Assembly: GCF_020535245.1 (NCBI RefSeq)
Contig: NZ_CP084910.1
Coordinates: forward strand, 406,001 to 470,000
Source: Asticcacaulis sp. AND118
GTDB lineage: Bacteria; Pseudomonadota; Alphaproteobacteria; Caulobacterales; Caulobacteraceae
Length of the DNA stretch: 64,000 bases
Direction of reading: 5' to 3'
In this document: positions 1 to 8,196 of the stretch, piece by piece
Layout of the letters: the number at the start of each line of letters is the position of its first letter
Numbering within the stretch: the stretch's first letter is position 1
Notes under the pieces: generated by a model
What the model was told of the DNA's origin: nothing
Databases searched by the model: none
The model's input: only the letters and a program-made list of their open reading frames with translations
Program-made: the position numbers and the translations under genes

Positions 1-1325
1 TTTTCAAATCGGTGCGCCGTCAGAGACGACATCAGCCAGCGCGCGGCCTGTTTCTTGTTGGCGGGCCCGACCACGTTCTCGCACAGCCACAGGATGCGCT
101 CGATCTCTTCGACGCAGTGGGCCGCGCCGTGGGTCAGGCCTTCGACGAAGGTGCTGGAGACCAGCATCTTCGAGCGCTCGATAAAGGCTTCGGAAATGTC
201 CTCACGCTCGGTCTGTTGCTGGCTGCCGGCGGTCAGGGCCAGCGCCATGGCGCGCAGCAGGTCGATCTCGCCCACCGGGTCTTCGGGCTTCAGACGTTTC
301 ACGCCGCGCAGTTCGCTCAGCACGTTACGGAAGGCCTGCAGGCGCAGGTCGCGGAAGTGACCGCGGCGGATCAGGCGCGCGAAATCTTCCAGATGCGCCG
401 GCGGCGGGGGCAGGGCGCGCCCGATGGCGGCATCCAGGTCCGACAGGCGCGCGATGGCGTCGCCGCTGACCATGTGGGTCAGGAAGGCCAGTCCGTCACC
501 TATGCTGACCTCACCGCCCAGAATTTCGGCCAACCCGCCTTTGCGCGCAAACAGTTCGACCACGGGCGTTTCGATAGCGTCGAGCGCCCATTTCAGTTCC
601 GGCTTTTCGGCGATGGTCGTGGCGATCTGCGTCAGGGGCGCGAGCTTGCGTCCGCTGTTGCGATCGACGGCCATCAGCTTGGCCACCGCCCCGCCCAGCG
701 CGTAGGCGCGCTCCGGCTGCTGAGCGATGCGCGCTACCTGAGCCGGGATGTCGCCGCTCAGGTCGATGTCGGCAAAGGTCTTCTTGCGGCCGTCGCCGAT
801 GACGCGGTTGATGGCCTTTTCGGACAGGGTCGTCCAGCGGCGCATGATTTCGTGAATCGACGCGCCGGTCTCTTCGGATTCCGGGATGGCGATCTTCTGG
901 ATGGCGTGGGTCAGGTCGTTGGTCGACACGTCCAGCCGCTCGCACAGGACCGGGCTGTGCAGCAGTTCAAACACGGTGGCACCCTGCCGGCGCAGCCAGT
1001 CTTCCAGCACGCGGGCGATGGTTTCGCGGGCATGGCGGCTGTAGAGGTCCTGCGGTGAGGTGCAGACCGGCTCGGCGCTGGTGGCGACCTTGGGCTTGCT
1101 CTTCACTTCGGGCAGACCCTCGGTCAGGAGGGTGTAAGAGCGGAATTCGCCGGTATCGTCCGAAAAGACTTCCTTGGTCACCTTGATCGCGGCGGCGCGG
1201 CGCGTGGTCAGAAGTTCGCGCGCCTGAGCCAAGGCTACGTCGCGATTGTCGAGCGCGTTCTGCAGCACCCAGCCCGCCTGCGGCGTCTTGCGCGAGAAGA
1301 CTTCGTAATGAATCTGACCGGCCAT
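1..1325 (-). CDS. Conserved-looking hypothetical protein, C-terminus cut by window edge
   Basis: The frame starts with ATG at 1325 (MAGQIHYEVFSRKTPQ) and stays open to the left edge, giving at least 441 residues, so the C-terminus is missing. It is soluble, rich in Ala, Leu and Arg, with no signal peptide, membrane segment or catalytic motif that I recognise. The middle part reads like a helical, possibly repeat-built protein. It is transcribed divergently from chvI across a 265-bp intergenic region. Codon use is typical of the high-GC neighbours. Other frames across this stretch are shadows. I do not recognise the family and propose no function. Confidence 0.75.
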   Translation of the reverse strand, partial: MAGQIHYEVFSRKTPQAGWVLQNALDNRDVALAQARELLTTRRAAAIKVTKEVFSDDTGEFRSYTLLTEGLPEVKSKPKVATSAEPVCTSPQDLYSRHARETIARVLEDWLRRQGATVFELLHSPVLCERLDVSTNDLTHAIQKIAIPESEETGASIHEIMRRWTTLSEKAINRVIGDGRKKTFADIDLSGDIPAQVARIAQQPERAYALGGAVAKLMAVDRNSGRKLAPLTQIATTIAEKPELKWALDAIETPVVELFARKGGLAEILGGEVSIGDGLAFLTHMVSGDAIARLSDLDAAIGRALPPPPAHLEDFARLIRRGHFRDLRLQAFRNVLSELRGVKRLKPEDPVGEIDLLRAMALALTAGSQQQTEREDISEAFIERSKMLVSSTFVEGLTHGAAHCVEEIERILWLCENVVGPANKKQAARWLMSSLTAHRFE

Positions 1326-1590
1326 GAATCTCCGACGCCGACAAGGCTGCTATGGGCTCTTTATGACCCGCTTGTCACAAAGGCTGCCATTCGCGTCGAA
1401 TTATGGACGAATCCTGTTAAATTAACGTTGAAGCGCCGCAGGGGCCTGATTATCACCCCGGAGCGGCCTATATTTGGTCAATAATTGAGTGTTTGGCGTA
1501 AACAGCGTTATATCTTTATGGACTAAACGCGGAATGTAACGGCGAGCAGCGTATCCGCTATTGCCAGACCAGAAGACAACCGGAGGGCTC

Positions 1591-2301
1591 ATGGCCAGAA
1601 TTACCCTTGTCGATGATGACGAAAACATTGTCACCAGCGTTTCGCTGGCGCTCGAAAGCGGGGGGCACGTGGTGCAGGCCTATCATGACGGCGCGGCCGG
1701 TCTGGCGGCGCTGGAGAAGGATCCGCCCGATCTGGCCATCCTCGACGTCAAGATGCCGCGCATGGACGGTATGGAAGTGCTGCGCCGCCTGCGCATGAAC
1801 TCCAATCTGCCGGTCATCATCCTGACCTCAAAGGACGATGAGATCGACGAAGTGCTGGGCTTCAACCTCGGTGCCGACGACTATATGCACAAGCCCTTCT
1901 CGCAGCGCCTGCTGCTGGAGCGCGTCAAGGCGGTGCTGCGCCGCGCTGGCGTCATCGAACAGGGCGAGCCGCCCGAAGTTCAGGAGGCCCTGAACGCCAA
2001 GTCGCTCAAGCGCGGCAAGCTGGTGATGGACGCGGCGCGTCACGAATGCACCTGGGAAGGCCGCCCGGTGCGCCTGACCGTCACCGAGTTCCTGCTGCTG
2101 CACGCGCTGGCGCAGCGTCCGGGCTTCGTCAAGAGCCGCGACAACCTGATGGACGCCGCCTATGACGATCAGGTCTATGTCGACGACCGCACCATCGACA
2201 GCCACATCAAGCGTATGCGCAAGAAGTTCCGTCTGGTCGATCAGGAGTTCGATTCCATCGAAACCCTCTACGGCGTGGGCTACCGTTACCGCGAAGTTTA
2301 A
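1591..2301 (+). CDS. chvI: ChvI-type OmpR/PhoB-family response regulator
   Basis: A 236-residue two-domain regulator. The receiver domain (about 1-120) has the acidic pocket Asp8-Asp10, phospho-acceptor Asp52 ([13 protein letters not shown]), Thr79 and Lys101 (HKPF). The C-terminal winged helix (about 140-236) ends with the [15 protein letters not shown] and GVGYRY signatures of OmpR/PhoB DNA-binding domains. ATG 1591 is preceded by a good Shine-Dalgarno (CGGAGGG, 1581-1587); an upstream TTG would add only a spurious leader. A cognate kinase gene follows after a 175-bp palindromic repeat. In alphaproteobacteria ChvI/ChvG controls cell-envelope, acid-stress and polysaccharide genes. The identification rests on sequence plus gene order. 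Confidence 0.93.
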   Translation: MARITLVDDDENIVTSVSLALESGGHVVQAYHDGAAGLAALEKDPPDLAILDVKMPRMDGMEVLRRLRMNSNLPVIILTSKDDEIDEVLGFNLGADDYMHKPFSQRLLLERVKAVLRRAGVIEQGEPPEVQEALNAKSLKRGKLVMDAARHECTWEGRPVRLTVTEFLLLHALAQRPGFVKSRDNLMDAAYDDQVYVDDRTIDSHIKRMRKKFRLVDQEFDSIETLYGVGYRYREV

Positions 2302-2325
2302 CCGATGCTGTTGGCCTGCCTGTCT

Positions 2326-2502
2326 TATACCTCACTGGCAATGCCGGGGAGGGAGACCGCACGAGCCGCCGCAGGCGGTGAGATGTGGTGGTGGGGTGTC
2401 TTGCGAAACCTTCCGCCGACGCGCAGGCTGAACGCGATTAAGCCCCCCCACCACCCCGCCCTTACGGGCGCGGTCCCCCTCCCCAACAAGTTGGGGAGGT
2501 AT
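2326..2502 (+). repeat. Long palindromic intergenic element, family A copy 1
   Basis: Inverted arms beginning TATACCTC and ending GGGGAGGTATG flank an oriented core that starts GGTGTCTTGCGA. The arm motifs GGTGGTGGGG and CCCCACCACC face each other and would form a large hairpin in DNA or RNA. This copy separates chvI from chvG, and its right edge contributes the Shine-Dalgarno of chvG. Eight other full copies lie in this window. Confidence 0.85.
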
Positions 2503-4090
2503 GATTATGCAGACATCTGAAACGCCTCAACGCCGCATCCCCCTGCCGCCCTTCACGCGCATCGGTTTCTTCCGGGCGCGGCTGGGGCGGCTTATCCTGC
2601 TGCTCAATCTGGCGGGATTGCTGGTGCTGGTCATCGGCGCGCTGGTGCTCAACGAATTTCGTCAGGGCCTGATCGATAACCGCAAGGAGTCGCTGATGGC
2701 TCAGGCGGAGACGATGGGCGAAATCATCGCCTATGTCGCGACCGCCGGCGATCCGGAGCCCTATCTCAGCGCGCAGGATGCGGTGCAGCCGCTGGCGCGC
2801 TTTATCCCGCCCGAGCAGCGCGCGCGCCTGTTCGATGGCAATGGTCAGGTGCTGACCGATTCCTATACGGTTTCCGAACTGATCGACGTTCGGGCCCTGC
2901 CGCCGGTCAACGAGTCACGGCCCACGCCGGAAATGCGTCAGGCCGCGGGCCGCAAACAGGAAGCCGCGCGTGAGGCGCTGGAAACCGAGGTCAGGCTGGC
3001 CCTGACCGGTGAGCGCGTGGCGTCGGTCCGTTATAATGAACGGGGCGAAAAGGTCGTCTCGGTCTCGGTGCCGATCCGTCGGGTCAAGGCGATCCTCGGC
3101 GTCCTGACGCTGGAGGCCGGCGATGTCGACGCCATCGTCGCCGCCCAGCGCTGGGCCATGCTGCCCTTCATTCTGGTGGCGCTGGGCGTCAGCCTCTTTT
3201 CCTCCCTGTTGCTGCACTGGCTGGTCAGCCGCCCCATCCACCGCCTGTCCGACGCCGCCGACGCCGTGCGTATGCAGAAGGCGCGGACCTTTTCGTTGCC
3301 CGACCTCGAATCGCGTTCCGATGAGGTGGGGATTCTGGCCCGCTCGCTGCAATCCATGACCGAGGCCCTGCAAAAGCGCATGGACGAGATCGACCGCTTC
3401 GCCGCCGACGTGTCGCACGAGATCAAGAACCCGCTGACCTCGATCCGCAGCGCGCTGGAAACTCTCAATCTGGTCAAGGACGAGGCGGCCAAGGCGCGGC
3501 TGATGGCGGTGATCCAGCAGGATGTGCGCCGCGCCGACCGCCTGATCACCGATATTTCCAATGCCTCGCGCCTCGATGCCGAACTGGCGCGCGATGTACC
3601 CAGGCCGGTCGATGTCGGCGCGCTGCTCGACGATATCGTCTCGCTCTATCAGCACATGCCGGACGGCGTGGCGGTCAGCCTGAGCCGCAATGTGACGCCG
3701 GCGGCGTCGAAGGTCATGGGCCGCGAAGGGCCGCTGGGGCAGGTCTTCCGCAATATCATCGACAATGCCCGTTCCTTCTCGCCCGAAGGCGGCACGGTGC
3801 GCGTCACCGTCGCTCATTCCGACGCCGACCCGGCGCGACCCCTACAGATCGTGGTCGAGGACGACGGCCCCGGCATCCCGGCGGAAAATCTGGAGACCAT
3901 CTTCCAGCGCTTCTACACCTCGCGGCCCAAGGGCACCGACTTCGGGCGCAATTCGGGGCTGGGCCTGTCGATCTCGCGTCAGATCATCGAGGCACAGGGC
4001 GGCCGCGTCTGGGCCGAGAATCGCACGGATGCCGATGGCGCCGTGGCCGGTGCGCGCTTTACCATCGCCCTGCCGAACGTGTATCAGTAA
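2501..4090 (+). CDS. chvG: ChvG/ExoS-type membrane sensor histidine kinase
   Basis: A 529-residue kinase: membrane segment about 30-51, periplasmic sensor about 52-215, second membrane segment about 222-242, HAMP about 243-295, HisKA with phospho-accepting His306 (ADVSHEIKNPLTS), then a HATPase domain with N box (FRNIIDNARSFSPEGG), G1 box (VEDDGPGIP) and G2 box (NSGLGLSI). It would phosphorylate ChvI. ATG 2501 follows GGGGAGGT, which is the end of repeat copy 1; ATG 2507 is an alternative in the same frame. Because a 175-bp hairpin-forming element lies between chvI and chvG, cotranscription is uncertain and may be attenuated. Confidence 0.92.
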   Translation: MIMQTSETPQRRIPLPPFTRIGFFRARLGRLILLLNLAGLLVLVIGALVLNEFRQGLIDNRKESLMAQAETMGEIIAYVATAGDPEPYLSAQDAVQPLARFIPPEQRARLFDGNGQVLTDSYTVSELIDVRALPPVNESRPTPEMRQAAGRKQEAAREALETEVRLALTGERVASVRYNERGEKVVSVSVPIRRVKAILGVLTLEAGDVDAIVAAQRWAMLPFILVALGVSLFSSLLLHWLVSRPIHRLSDAADAVRMQKARTFSLPDLESRSDEVGILARSLQSMTEALQKRMDEIDRFAADVSHEIKNPLTSIRSALETLNLVKDEAAKARLMAVIQQDVRRADRLITDISNASRLDAELARDVPRPVDVGALLDDIVSLYQHMPDGVAVSLSRNVTPAASKVMGREGPLGQVFRNIIDNARSFSPEGGTVRVTVAHSDADPARPLQIVVEDDGPGIPAENLETIFQRFYTSRPKGTDFGRNSGLGLSISRQIIEAQGGRVWAENRTDADGAVAGARFTIALPNVYQ

Positions 4091-4098
4091 TTATCATC

Positions 4099-4267
4099 TT
4101 ATGCCTCGCCAGCTTGCTGGGGAGGGGGACCGCACGACGCGCGCAGCGCTAGATGCGGTGGTGGGGGTTCTTTTTGGCTCAACGGTTACAGCGTGTTGAG
4201 CCGTAGTAAGATACCCCACCACCCCGCCCTGCGGGCGCAGTCCCCCTCCCCGACAAGTCAGGGAGGA
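4099..4267 (-). repeat. Long palindromic intergenic element, family A copy 2
   Basis: Full-length copy with the core in reverse orientation (GGGGGTTCTTTTT on the left, GTAAGATACCCC on the right). The core holds an extra perfect hairpin, GGCTCAAC with GTTGAGCC. Arms carry CTTGCTGGGGAGGGGGACC and the matching CAGTCCCCCTCCCC. Its right end GGGAGG lies eight bases before the TTG start of hprK. Confidence 0.8.
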
Positions 4268-4274
4268 ATGATAT

Positions 4275-4715
4275 TTGGAGCCGCCCTTGTCCCGTATCAT
4301 CATCCACGCGACTTCGCTGACCGTGCCGATCCGCGGCCAATGGCGGGGCGTGTTGCTGATGGGGCCGTCGGGGGTGGGCAAAAGCGATCTCGCCTTGCGC
4401 GCGATGGAATCCGGTTTTCGGCTCATAAGCGATGACTATTCCGTGCTCTGGGCGTCCGGCGATCACATTTTCGCCAGCGCGCCTGACACCATCGCCGGCC
4501 GTATGGAGGTGCGCGGTGTCGGCATCACCGCTCAGGCCCGCCGCACCCTGACCCGCGTAAGTCTTTGTGTGCAATGCCAATTATCAAAGCCGGAGCGTCT
4601 GCCGGAGGTCGAGCTGACCCCTGTTCTGGGTCACGATATCCCCACCTTGCGCCTTAACCCAAGGGAAGCTTCGACTGTGGCCAAACTGCTCACAAGGCTG
4701 AGACTTCTGTCGTGA
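4275..4715 (+). CDS. hprK: Short alphaproteobacterial HPr kinase/phosphorylase
   Basis: 146 residues equivalent to the C-terminal catalytic half of classical HPrK. The P-loop GPSGVGKS is at 30-37, followed by SDDYSVLW and the VRGVGI motif typical of HPrK family proteins. The short form is normal in alphaproteobacteria, where it sits beside chvI/chvG and phosphorylates the HPr of a regulatory PTS. There is no ATG in frame; TTG 4275 has GGGAGG eight bases upstream, and TTG 4287 (MSRIIIH) is the alternative. The ATG at 4268 is in another frame. The family is certain, the exact start is not. Confidence 0.85.
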   Translation: MEPPLSRIIIHATSLTVPIRGQWRGVLLMGPSGVGKSDLALRAMESGFRLISDDYSVLWASGDHIFASAPDTIAGRMEVRGVGITAQARRTLTRVSLCVQCQLSKPERLPEVELTPVLGHDIPTLRLNPREASTVAKLLTRLRLLS

Positions 4716-4858
4716 TCCCGCCGTTCGGCCTTGGCACCGTCGCATTTTCGTCCTAAACCGAAAGACCTTTTTGCAGTGCGGTGAATTGGGTCTATACTCG
4801 CGCTCTTGTGCCCCGCCCCGATGTCTTCGGGCGGTCATGTGTAAGGATGACGTCTAAT

Positions 4859-5263
4859 ATGATCGGACTGGTGATCGTGACCCACGGTGGTCTGGCGGAA
4901 GAGTTCGTGTCCGCCATGGAGCACGTAGTGGGACCGCAGGATCAGGTGACGGCCATCTGTATCGGGCCCGAAGACGACATGGCCCAACGCCGTCAGGACA
5001 TCCTCAAGGCCACCTTCGCCAATGACAGCGGCGACGGGGTGATTCTGCTGACCGACATGTTCGGCGGCACGCCGTCGAATCTGGCCATTTCGGTCATGGA
5101 ACAGACCAAGGCCGAGGTCATTGCCGGGCTCAACCTGCCCATGCTGATCAAACTGGCGACCCTGCGCAAGATCGAGGCCCTGTCCGATTGTGTGCAGCAC
5201 GCCCAGGAAGCCGGGCGCAAATACGTCACCGTCGCCTCGTACGTCCTGTCGGGTGATAACTAA
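4859..5263 (+). CDS. PTS EIIA component, mannose family (regulatory PTS)
   Basis: 134 residues starting MIGLVIVTHGG; the phosphorylatable His is residue 9, and the DMFGGTPSN motif of EIIA-Man domains is present. ATG 4859 gives the usual family N-terminus; ATG 4847 is in frame but has no spacing after AAGG. The protein would accept phosphate from HPr in a PTS that regulates rather than transports sugar, since no EIIB/EIIC genes are nearby. It follows hprK by 143 bp. The HPr gene that normally follows in relatives is absent; a GCGC-type repeat and ada come next. Confidence 0.88.
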   Translation: MIGLVIVTHGGLAEEFVSAMEHVVGPQDQVTAICIGPEDDMAQRRQDILKATFANDSGDGVILLTDMFGGTPSNLAISVMEQTKAEVIAGLNLPMLIKLATLRKIEALSDCVQHAQEAGRKYVTVASYVLSGDN

Positions 5264-5272
5264 GCTTTTAAG

Positions 5273-5320
5273 ACGCGCATTTGATACCAAAAACCGGTGC
5301 CCACTTTTTGTAATGCGCTT
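5273..5320. repeat. GCGC/AAAAGTGG palindromic repeat, family D copy 1
   Basis: Imperfect palindrome from GACGCGCATT to GTAATGCGC enclosing ACCGGTGCCCACTTTTTG. It belongs to a family with seven copies in this window, consensus GAGCGC...CCGAAAAGTGG...ACCGGTTTTCGG...GCGCGA. It lies in the EIIA-ada gap. Confidence 0.75.
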
Positions 5321-5385
5321 GTCGAATTTGATCGCAAGGCGCGGGACGCGCGCGGCGACTTAAAGGCGCACAGTGGAGATCCCAT

Positions 5386-6462
5386 ATGACCGAGGATCGC
5401 CCCATGACCGCCCCCTTCCCCATCACCGAAGATCCGCGCTGGCAGGCCGTCATCACCCGTGACGCCGCACAGGACGGCGCGTTCGTCTACGGCGTGAAGA
5501 CGACCGGCGTCTATTGCCGCTGCACCTGCGCCGCGCGCCTGCCCAAGGCGGAGAATGTGCGCTTCTTCGAGACGGGCGCGCAGGCCCAAGCGGCGGGCTT
5601 TCGCGCCTGCAAGCGCTGCAAGCCCGATCAGGCCGGCGAACGCGCGCGTCAGGCGCAGATGATCGCCGCCGCTTGTCGTGAGATCGAAACCGCCGAGATC
5701 GAACCGAAGCTGGGCGATCTGGCGCAACAGGCGGGTCTCAGCCCCTTTCATTTCCATCGCGTGTTCAAGGCGGCTACGGGCCTGACGCCCAAGGCCTATG
5801 CCCGTGCCCATCGCGGCGGGAAGATGCGCGCCGCCCTGAAGGCCAGCGGCAGCGTGACCGAGGCCATTTATGAGGCCGGTTTCAACGCCCCCAGTCGTTT
5901 CTATGCCGATACGGCCGGGGCGCTCGGCATGTCGCCGCGCGTATTCCGCAATGGCGGCGCGGCGGAGGTGATTCGTTTCGCTGTGGGGCAGTCGCGCCTG
6001 GGCGCGCTTCTGGTGGCCCGCAGCGAGAAGGGGGTTTGCGCCGTGTTTCTGGGTGACGATCCCGATGCGCTGGTGCGTGATCTTCAGGACAGCTTCCCCA
6101 GGGCTGAACTGATCGGCGGCGATGCCGGATTCGAGACGACCCTGGCGCGTGTGGCCGGGGTGATCGAAGCGCCGGAAACGCCGCTCGACCTGCCGCTCGA
6201 TATCCGCGGCACGGTGTTCCAGCAGAAGGTGTGGGCGGCCTTGCAGACCATCCCGGCCGGGACGCGCGTTTCCTATGCCGAACTGGCCGAGCGGGTAGGG
6301 CTGCCGGCGGCGGTGCGCGCTGTGGCCTCGGCCTGCGCGGCCAACAAGATCGCGGTGGCCATTCCCTGTCACCGCGTGGTGCGGATGGACGGCGCGCTGT
6401 CCGGCTATCGCTGGGGCGTCGAGCGCAAGGCGGTGCTGCTGGAGGCCGAACAGGCAGAGTGA
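5386..6462 (+). CDS. ada: Ada, bifunctional methyl-DNA repair protein and transcription activator
   Basis: 358 residues in three parts. The N-terminal zinc domain has the four cysteines at 44, 48, 75 and 78, with the same spacing as Cys38/42/69/72 of E. coli Ada; one extra Cys46 gives CRCTC instead of CRPSC. An AraC-type helix-turn-helix domain covers about 85-190. The C-terminal O6-alkylguanine transferase has the PCHRVVR active site with Cys328. The protein moves methyl groups from DNA phosphotriesters and O6-methylguanine onto itself and, once methylated, activates repair genes. ATG 5386 follows TGGAG with good spacing; ATG 5404 is a weaker alternative. Confidence 0.93.
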   Translation: MTEDRPMTAPFPITEDPRWQAVITRDAAQDGAFVYGVKTTGVYCRCTCAARLPKAENVRFFETGAQAQAAGFRACKRCKPDQAGERARQAQMIAAACREIETAEIEPKLGDLAQQAGLSPFHFHRVFKAATGLTPKAYARAHRGGKMRAALKASGSVTEAIYEAGFNAPSRFYADTAGALGMSPRVFRNGGAAEVIRFAVGQSRLGALLVARSEKGVCAVFLGDDPDALVRDLQDSFPRAELIGGDAGFETTLARVAGVIEAPETPLDLPLDIRGTVFQQKVWAALQTIPAGTRVSYAELAERVGLPAAVRAVASACAANKIAVAIPCHRVVRMDGALSGYRWGVERKAVLLEAEQAE

Positions 6463-6497
6463 ATCTGGCTTGTTGATTTGTTCTCTTTTTGTGCTAT

Positions 6498-6512
6498 GTT
6501 CCCTCTACGTTC
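6498..6512 (+). promoter_or_regulatory. LexA (SOS) box upstream of dinB
   Basis: GTTC-CCTCTAC-GTTC matches the alphaproteobacterial LexA operator GTTC-N7-GTTC exactly and ends 23 bp before the dinB start. This is unlike the CTGT...ACAG box of enterobacteria and supports SOS control of dinB. Confidence 0.75.
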
Positions 6513-6535
6513 TAATGACGTTGCGGAACCGCATC

Positions 6536-7624
6536 ATGGAAAACGAGAACATCGAACCTCTGCGCAAGATCATCCATGTCGATATGGATGCCTTCTATGC
6601 CTCGGTGGAACAGCGCGATAATCCCGAACTGCGCGGCAAGCCCGTCGCCGTGGGCGGCATGGAACGCGGCGTCGTCGCCGCGGCCTCTTACGAAGCGCGC
6701 AAGTACGGCATCCGTTCGGCCATGCCTTCGGTCACCGCCCGGCGCAAATGCCCGGACCTGATCTTCGTCAAGCCGCGCTTCGACGCCTATAAGGCCGTGT
6801 CGAAGCAGATTCGTGAAATCTTTGAGGACTATACGGAGTTGGTCGAGCCGCTGTCGCTGGACGAGGCCTATCTCGATGTCACCCATAATCACAAAGCCAT
6901 CGCTTCGGCGACGCTGATCGCGCAGGAAATCCGCGCGCGCATCAAGCTCAAAACCGGGCTGACGGCTTCGGCGGGGGTGTCCTACAACAAGTTTCTGGCC
7001 AAGATGGCCTCGGATTATCGCAAGCCCGACGGTCTCTACGTCATCACGCCACGCATGGGACCGGAATTTGTCGAGACCCTGATGGTCGGGCGTTTCCACG
7101 GCATCGGCCCGGCGACCGAAGAAAAGATGAACCGGCTGGGCATCATGACCGGCGCCGATCTCAAGGCGCAGGATCTCGCCTTTCTGCAAAAGCATTTCGG
7201 CGTGTCGGGCGAGTACTATTACAATATCGCGCGCGGCATCGATCATCGCCGCGTACGGCCCGACCGGGTGCGCAAGTCGGTGGGGGCGGAAAACACCTTC
7301 TTTCAGGACATCTTCTCCCCCGATGCCGCCAGGGCCGCGCTGCAGCCCATCGTCGACAAGGTATGGCGCTATTGCGATCAGCACGGCACGCGCGGGCGCA
7401 CCGTGACGCTGAAGGTCAAATATACCGACTTTCAGCAGATCACCCGCAGCCACACGGCGGCCGCCACCTTGCTCGACAAGGACGAACTGTCGCGCCTGTC
7501 GCGCAATCTGCTCGAAAGCGTCTTTCCGATCGCCAAGGGCATCCGCCTGCTGGGCGTGACCCTGTCGTCGCTGGGGGCCAATGACGCGCAGCCCGAGCCG
7601 CAGCAACTGAGTCTCGCCATTTAA
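6536..7624 (+). CDS. dinB: DNA polymerase IV (Y-family translesion polymerase)
   Basis: 362 residues. The palm begins KIIHVDMDAFYASVE with metal ligand Asp16; the second carboxylate pair is Asp109-Glu110 (SLDEAYLD). YNKFLAKMASDYRKPDG and the helix-hairpin-helix FHGIGPATEEKMNRLGI are typical of DinB, and a little-finger domain fills the last ~110 residues. ATG 6536 has GGAA upstream and lies just behind the LexA box; ATG 6515 would place coding sequence only 3 bp from that box. The C-terminus QPEPQQLSLAI may include a beta-clamp binding peptide (QLSL). It extends primers past damaged template bases with low fidelity. Confidence 0.93.
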   Translation: MENENIEPLRKIIHVDMDAFYASVEQRDNPELRGKPVAVGGMERGVVAAASYEARKYGIRSAMPSVTARRKCPDLIFVKPRFDAYKAVSKQIREIFEDYTELVEPLSLDEAYLDVTHNHKAIASATLIAQEIRARIKLKTGLTASAGVSYNKFLAKMASDYRKPDGLYVITPRMGPEFVETLMVGRFHGIGPATEEKMNRLGIMTGADLKAQDLAFLQKHFGVSGEYYYNIARGIDHRRVRPDRVRKSVGAENTFFQDIFSPDAARAALQPIVDKVWRYCDQHGTRGRTVTLKVKYTDFQQITRSHTAAATLLDKDELSRLSRNLLESVFPIAKGIRLLGVTLSSLGANDAQPEPQQLSLAI

Positions 7625-7682
7625 CTATGCCTCCCCGCTGGCGGGGAGGGGGACCATTGGCAGAGCCAATGGTGGTGGGGTG
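7624..7682. repeat. Half copy of the family A palindromic element
   Basis: Only one arm is present: CTATGCCTCCCCGC, CGGGGAGGGGGACC and a terminal GGTGGTGGGG, without core or opposite arm. It lies between convergent dinB and the osmC-like gene. Confidence 0.65.
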
Positions 7683-7693
7683 GGGAACCGCCT

Positions 7694-8080
7694 TTAATTA
7701 AACGTCGTGGCGATGTCCGCGCCTTCCTTGAGCGTCAGGGTCACCGGCGTGCGTTCGACCACATCGGCCAGCCGTGCCTTCTGCGCGTCATCCAGCGGGC
7801 CGGTCAGGGTCAGGACGCGCGTGATCTTCGAGCGCTTGTCGTCCTTGCTGTGGTGCAGATCGACGTCGATGGCCTCAAGCGGCCACCCCTTGCGCGCCGC
7901 ATACATGCGAAGCGTGATACAGGTGCAGGCCGCCAGCGCCGACAGCAGCAGATCGTAGGGCGCGAAACCGGCATTGCCGCCGCCCAGCGCTTCGGGCTCG
8001 TCGGCGGTCAGGGTACGCCCGGCGCTTTCGATCGTGGTCAGGAAGTCGGTGGTGCCGATATGGGCGCGGGCATGGGCCAT
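7694..8080 (-). CDS. OsmC/Ohr-family protein (YhfA-like)
   Basis: 128 residues with the OsmC fold signatures: [22 protein letters not shown] carries the cysteine pair region and the long central helix, and [12 protein letters not shown] is the mid-domain strand. OsmC-family proteins reduce organic hydroperoxides with paired cysteines; the second, helix-distal cysteine typical of Ohr/OsmC is not evident, so peroxidase activity is uncertain. ATG 8080 is preceded by AGGAGA on its strand. It is a single gene facing dinB. Confidence 0.8.
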   Translation of the reverse strand: MAHARAHIGTTDFLTTIESAGRTLTADEPEALGGGNAGFAPYDLLLSALAACTCITLRMYAARKGWPLEAIDVDLHHSKDDKRSKITRVLTLTGPLDDAQKARLADVVERTPVTLTLKEGADIATTFN

Positions 8081-8196
8081 GAGGGTCTCCTTTTCTCGCA
8101 GACTATATCCGCAAGGCCGGGCTTCCTATGGCTATTTTACGCTTGAGGAAGGCAAAATACACCGGCGGCGGGGCAGCCAAACTCATGAGGTAACGC

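Noticed and set aside
1417..1431. Possible CtrA box TTAA-N7-TTGA upstream of chvI
   Set aside because: One mismatch to a short degenerate consensus in an AT-rich stretch; not enough to claim.
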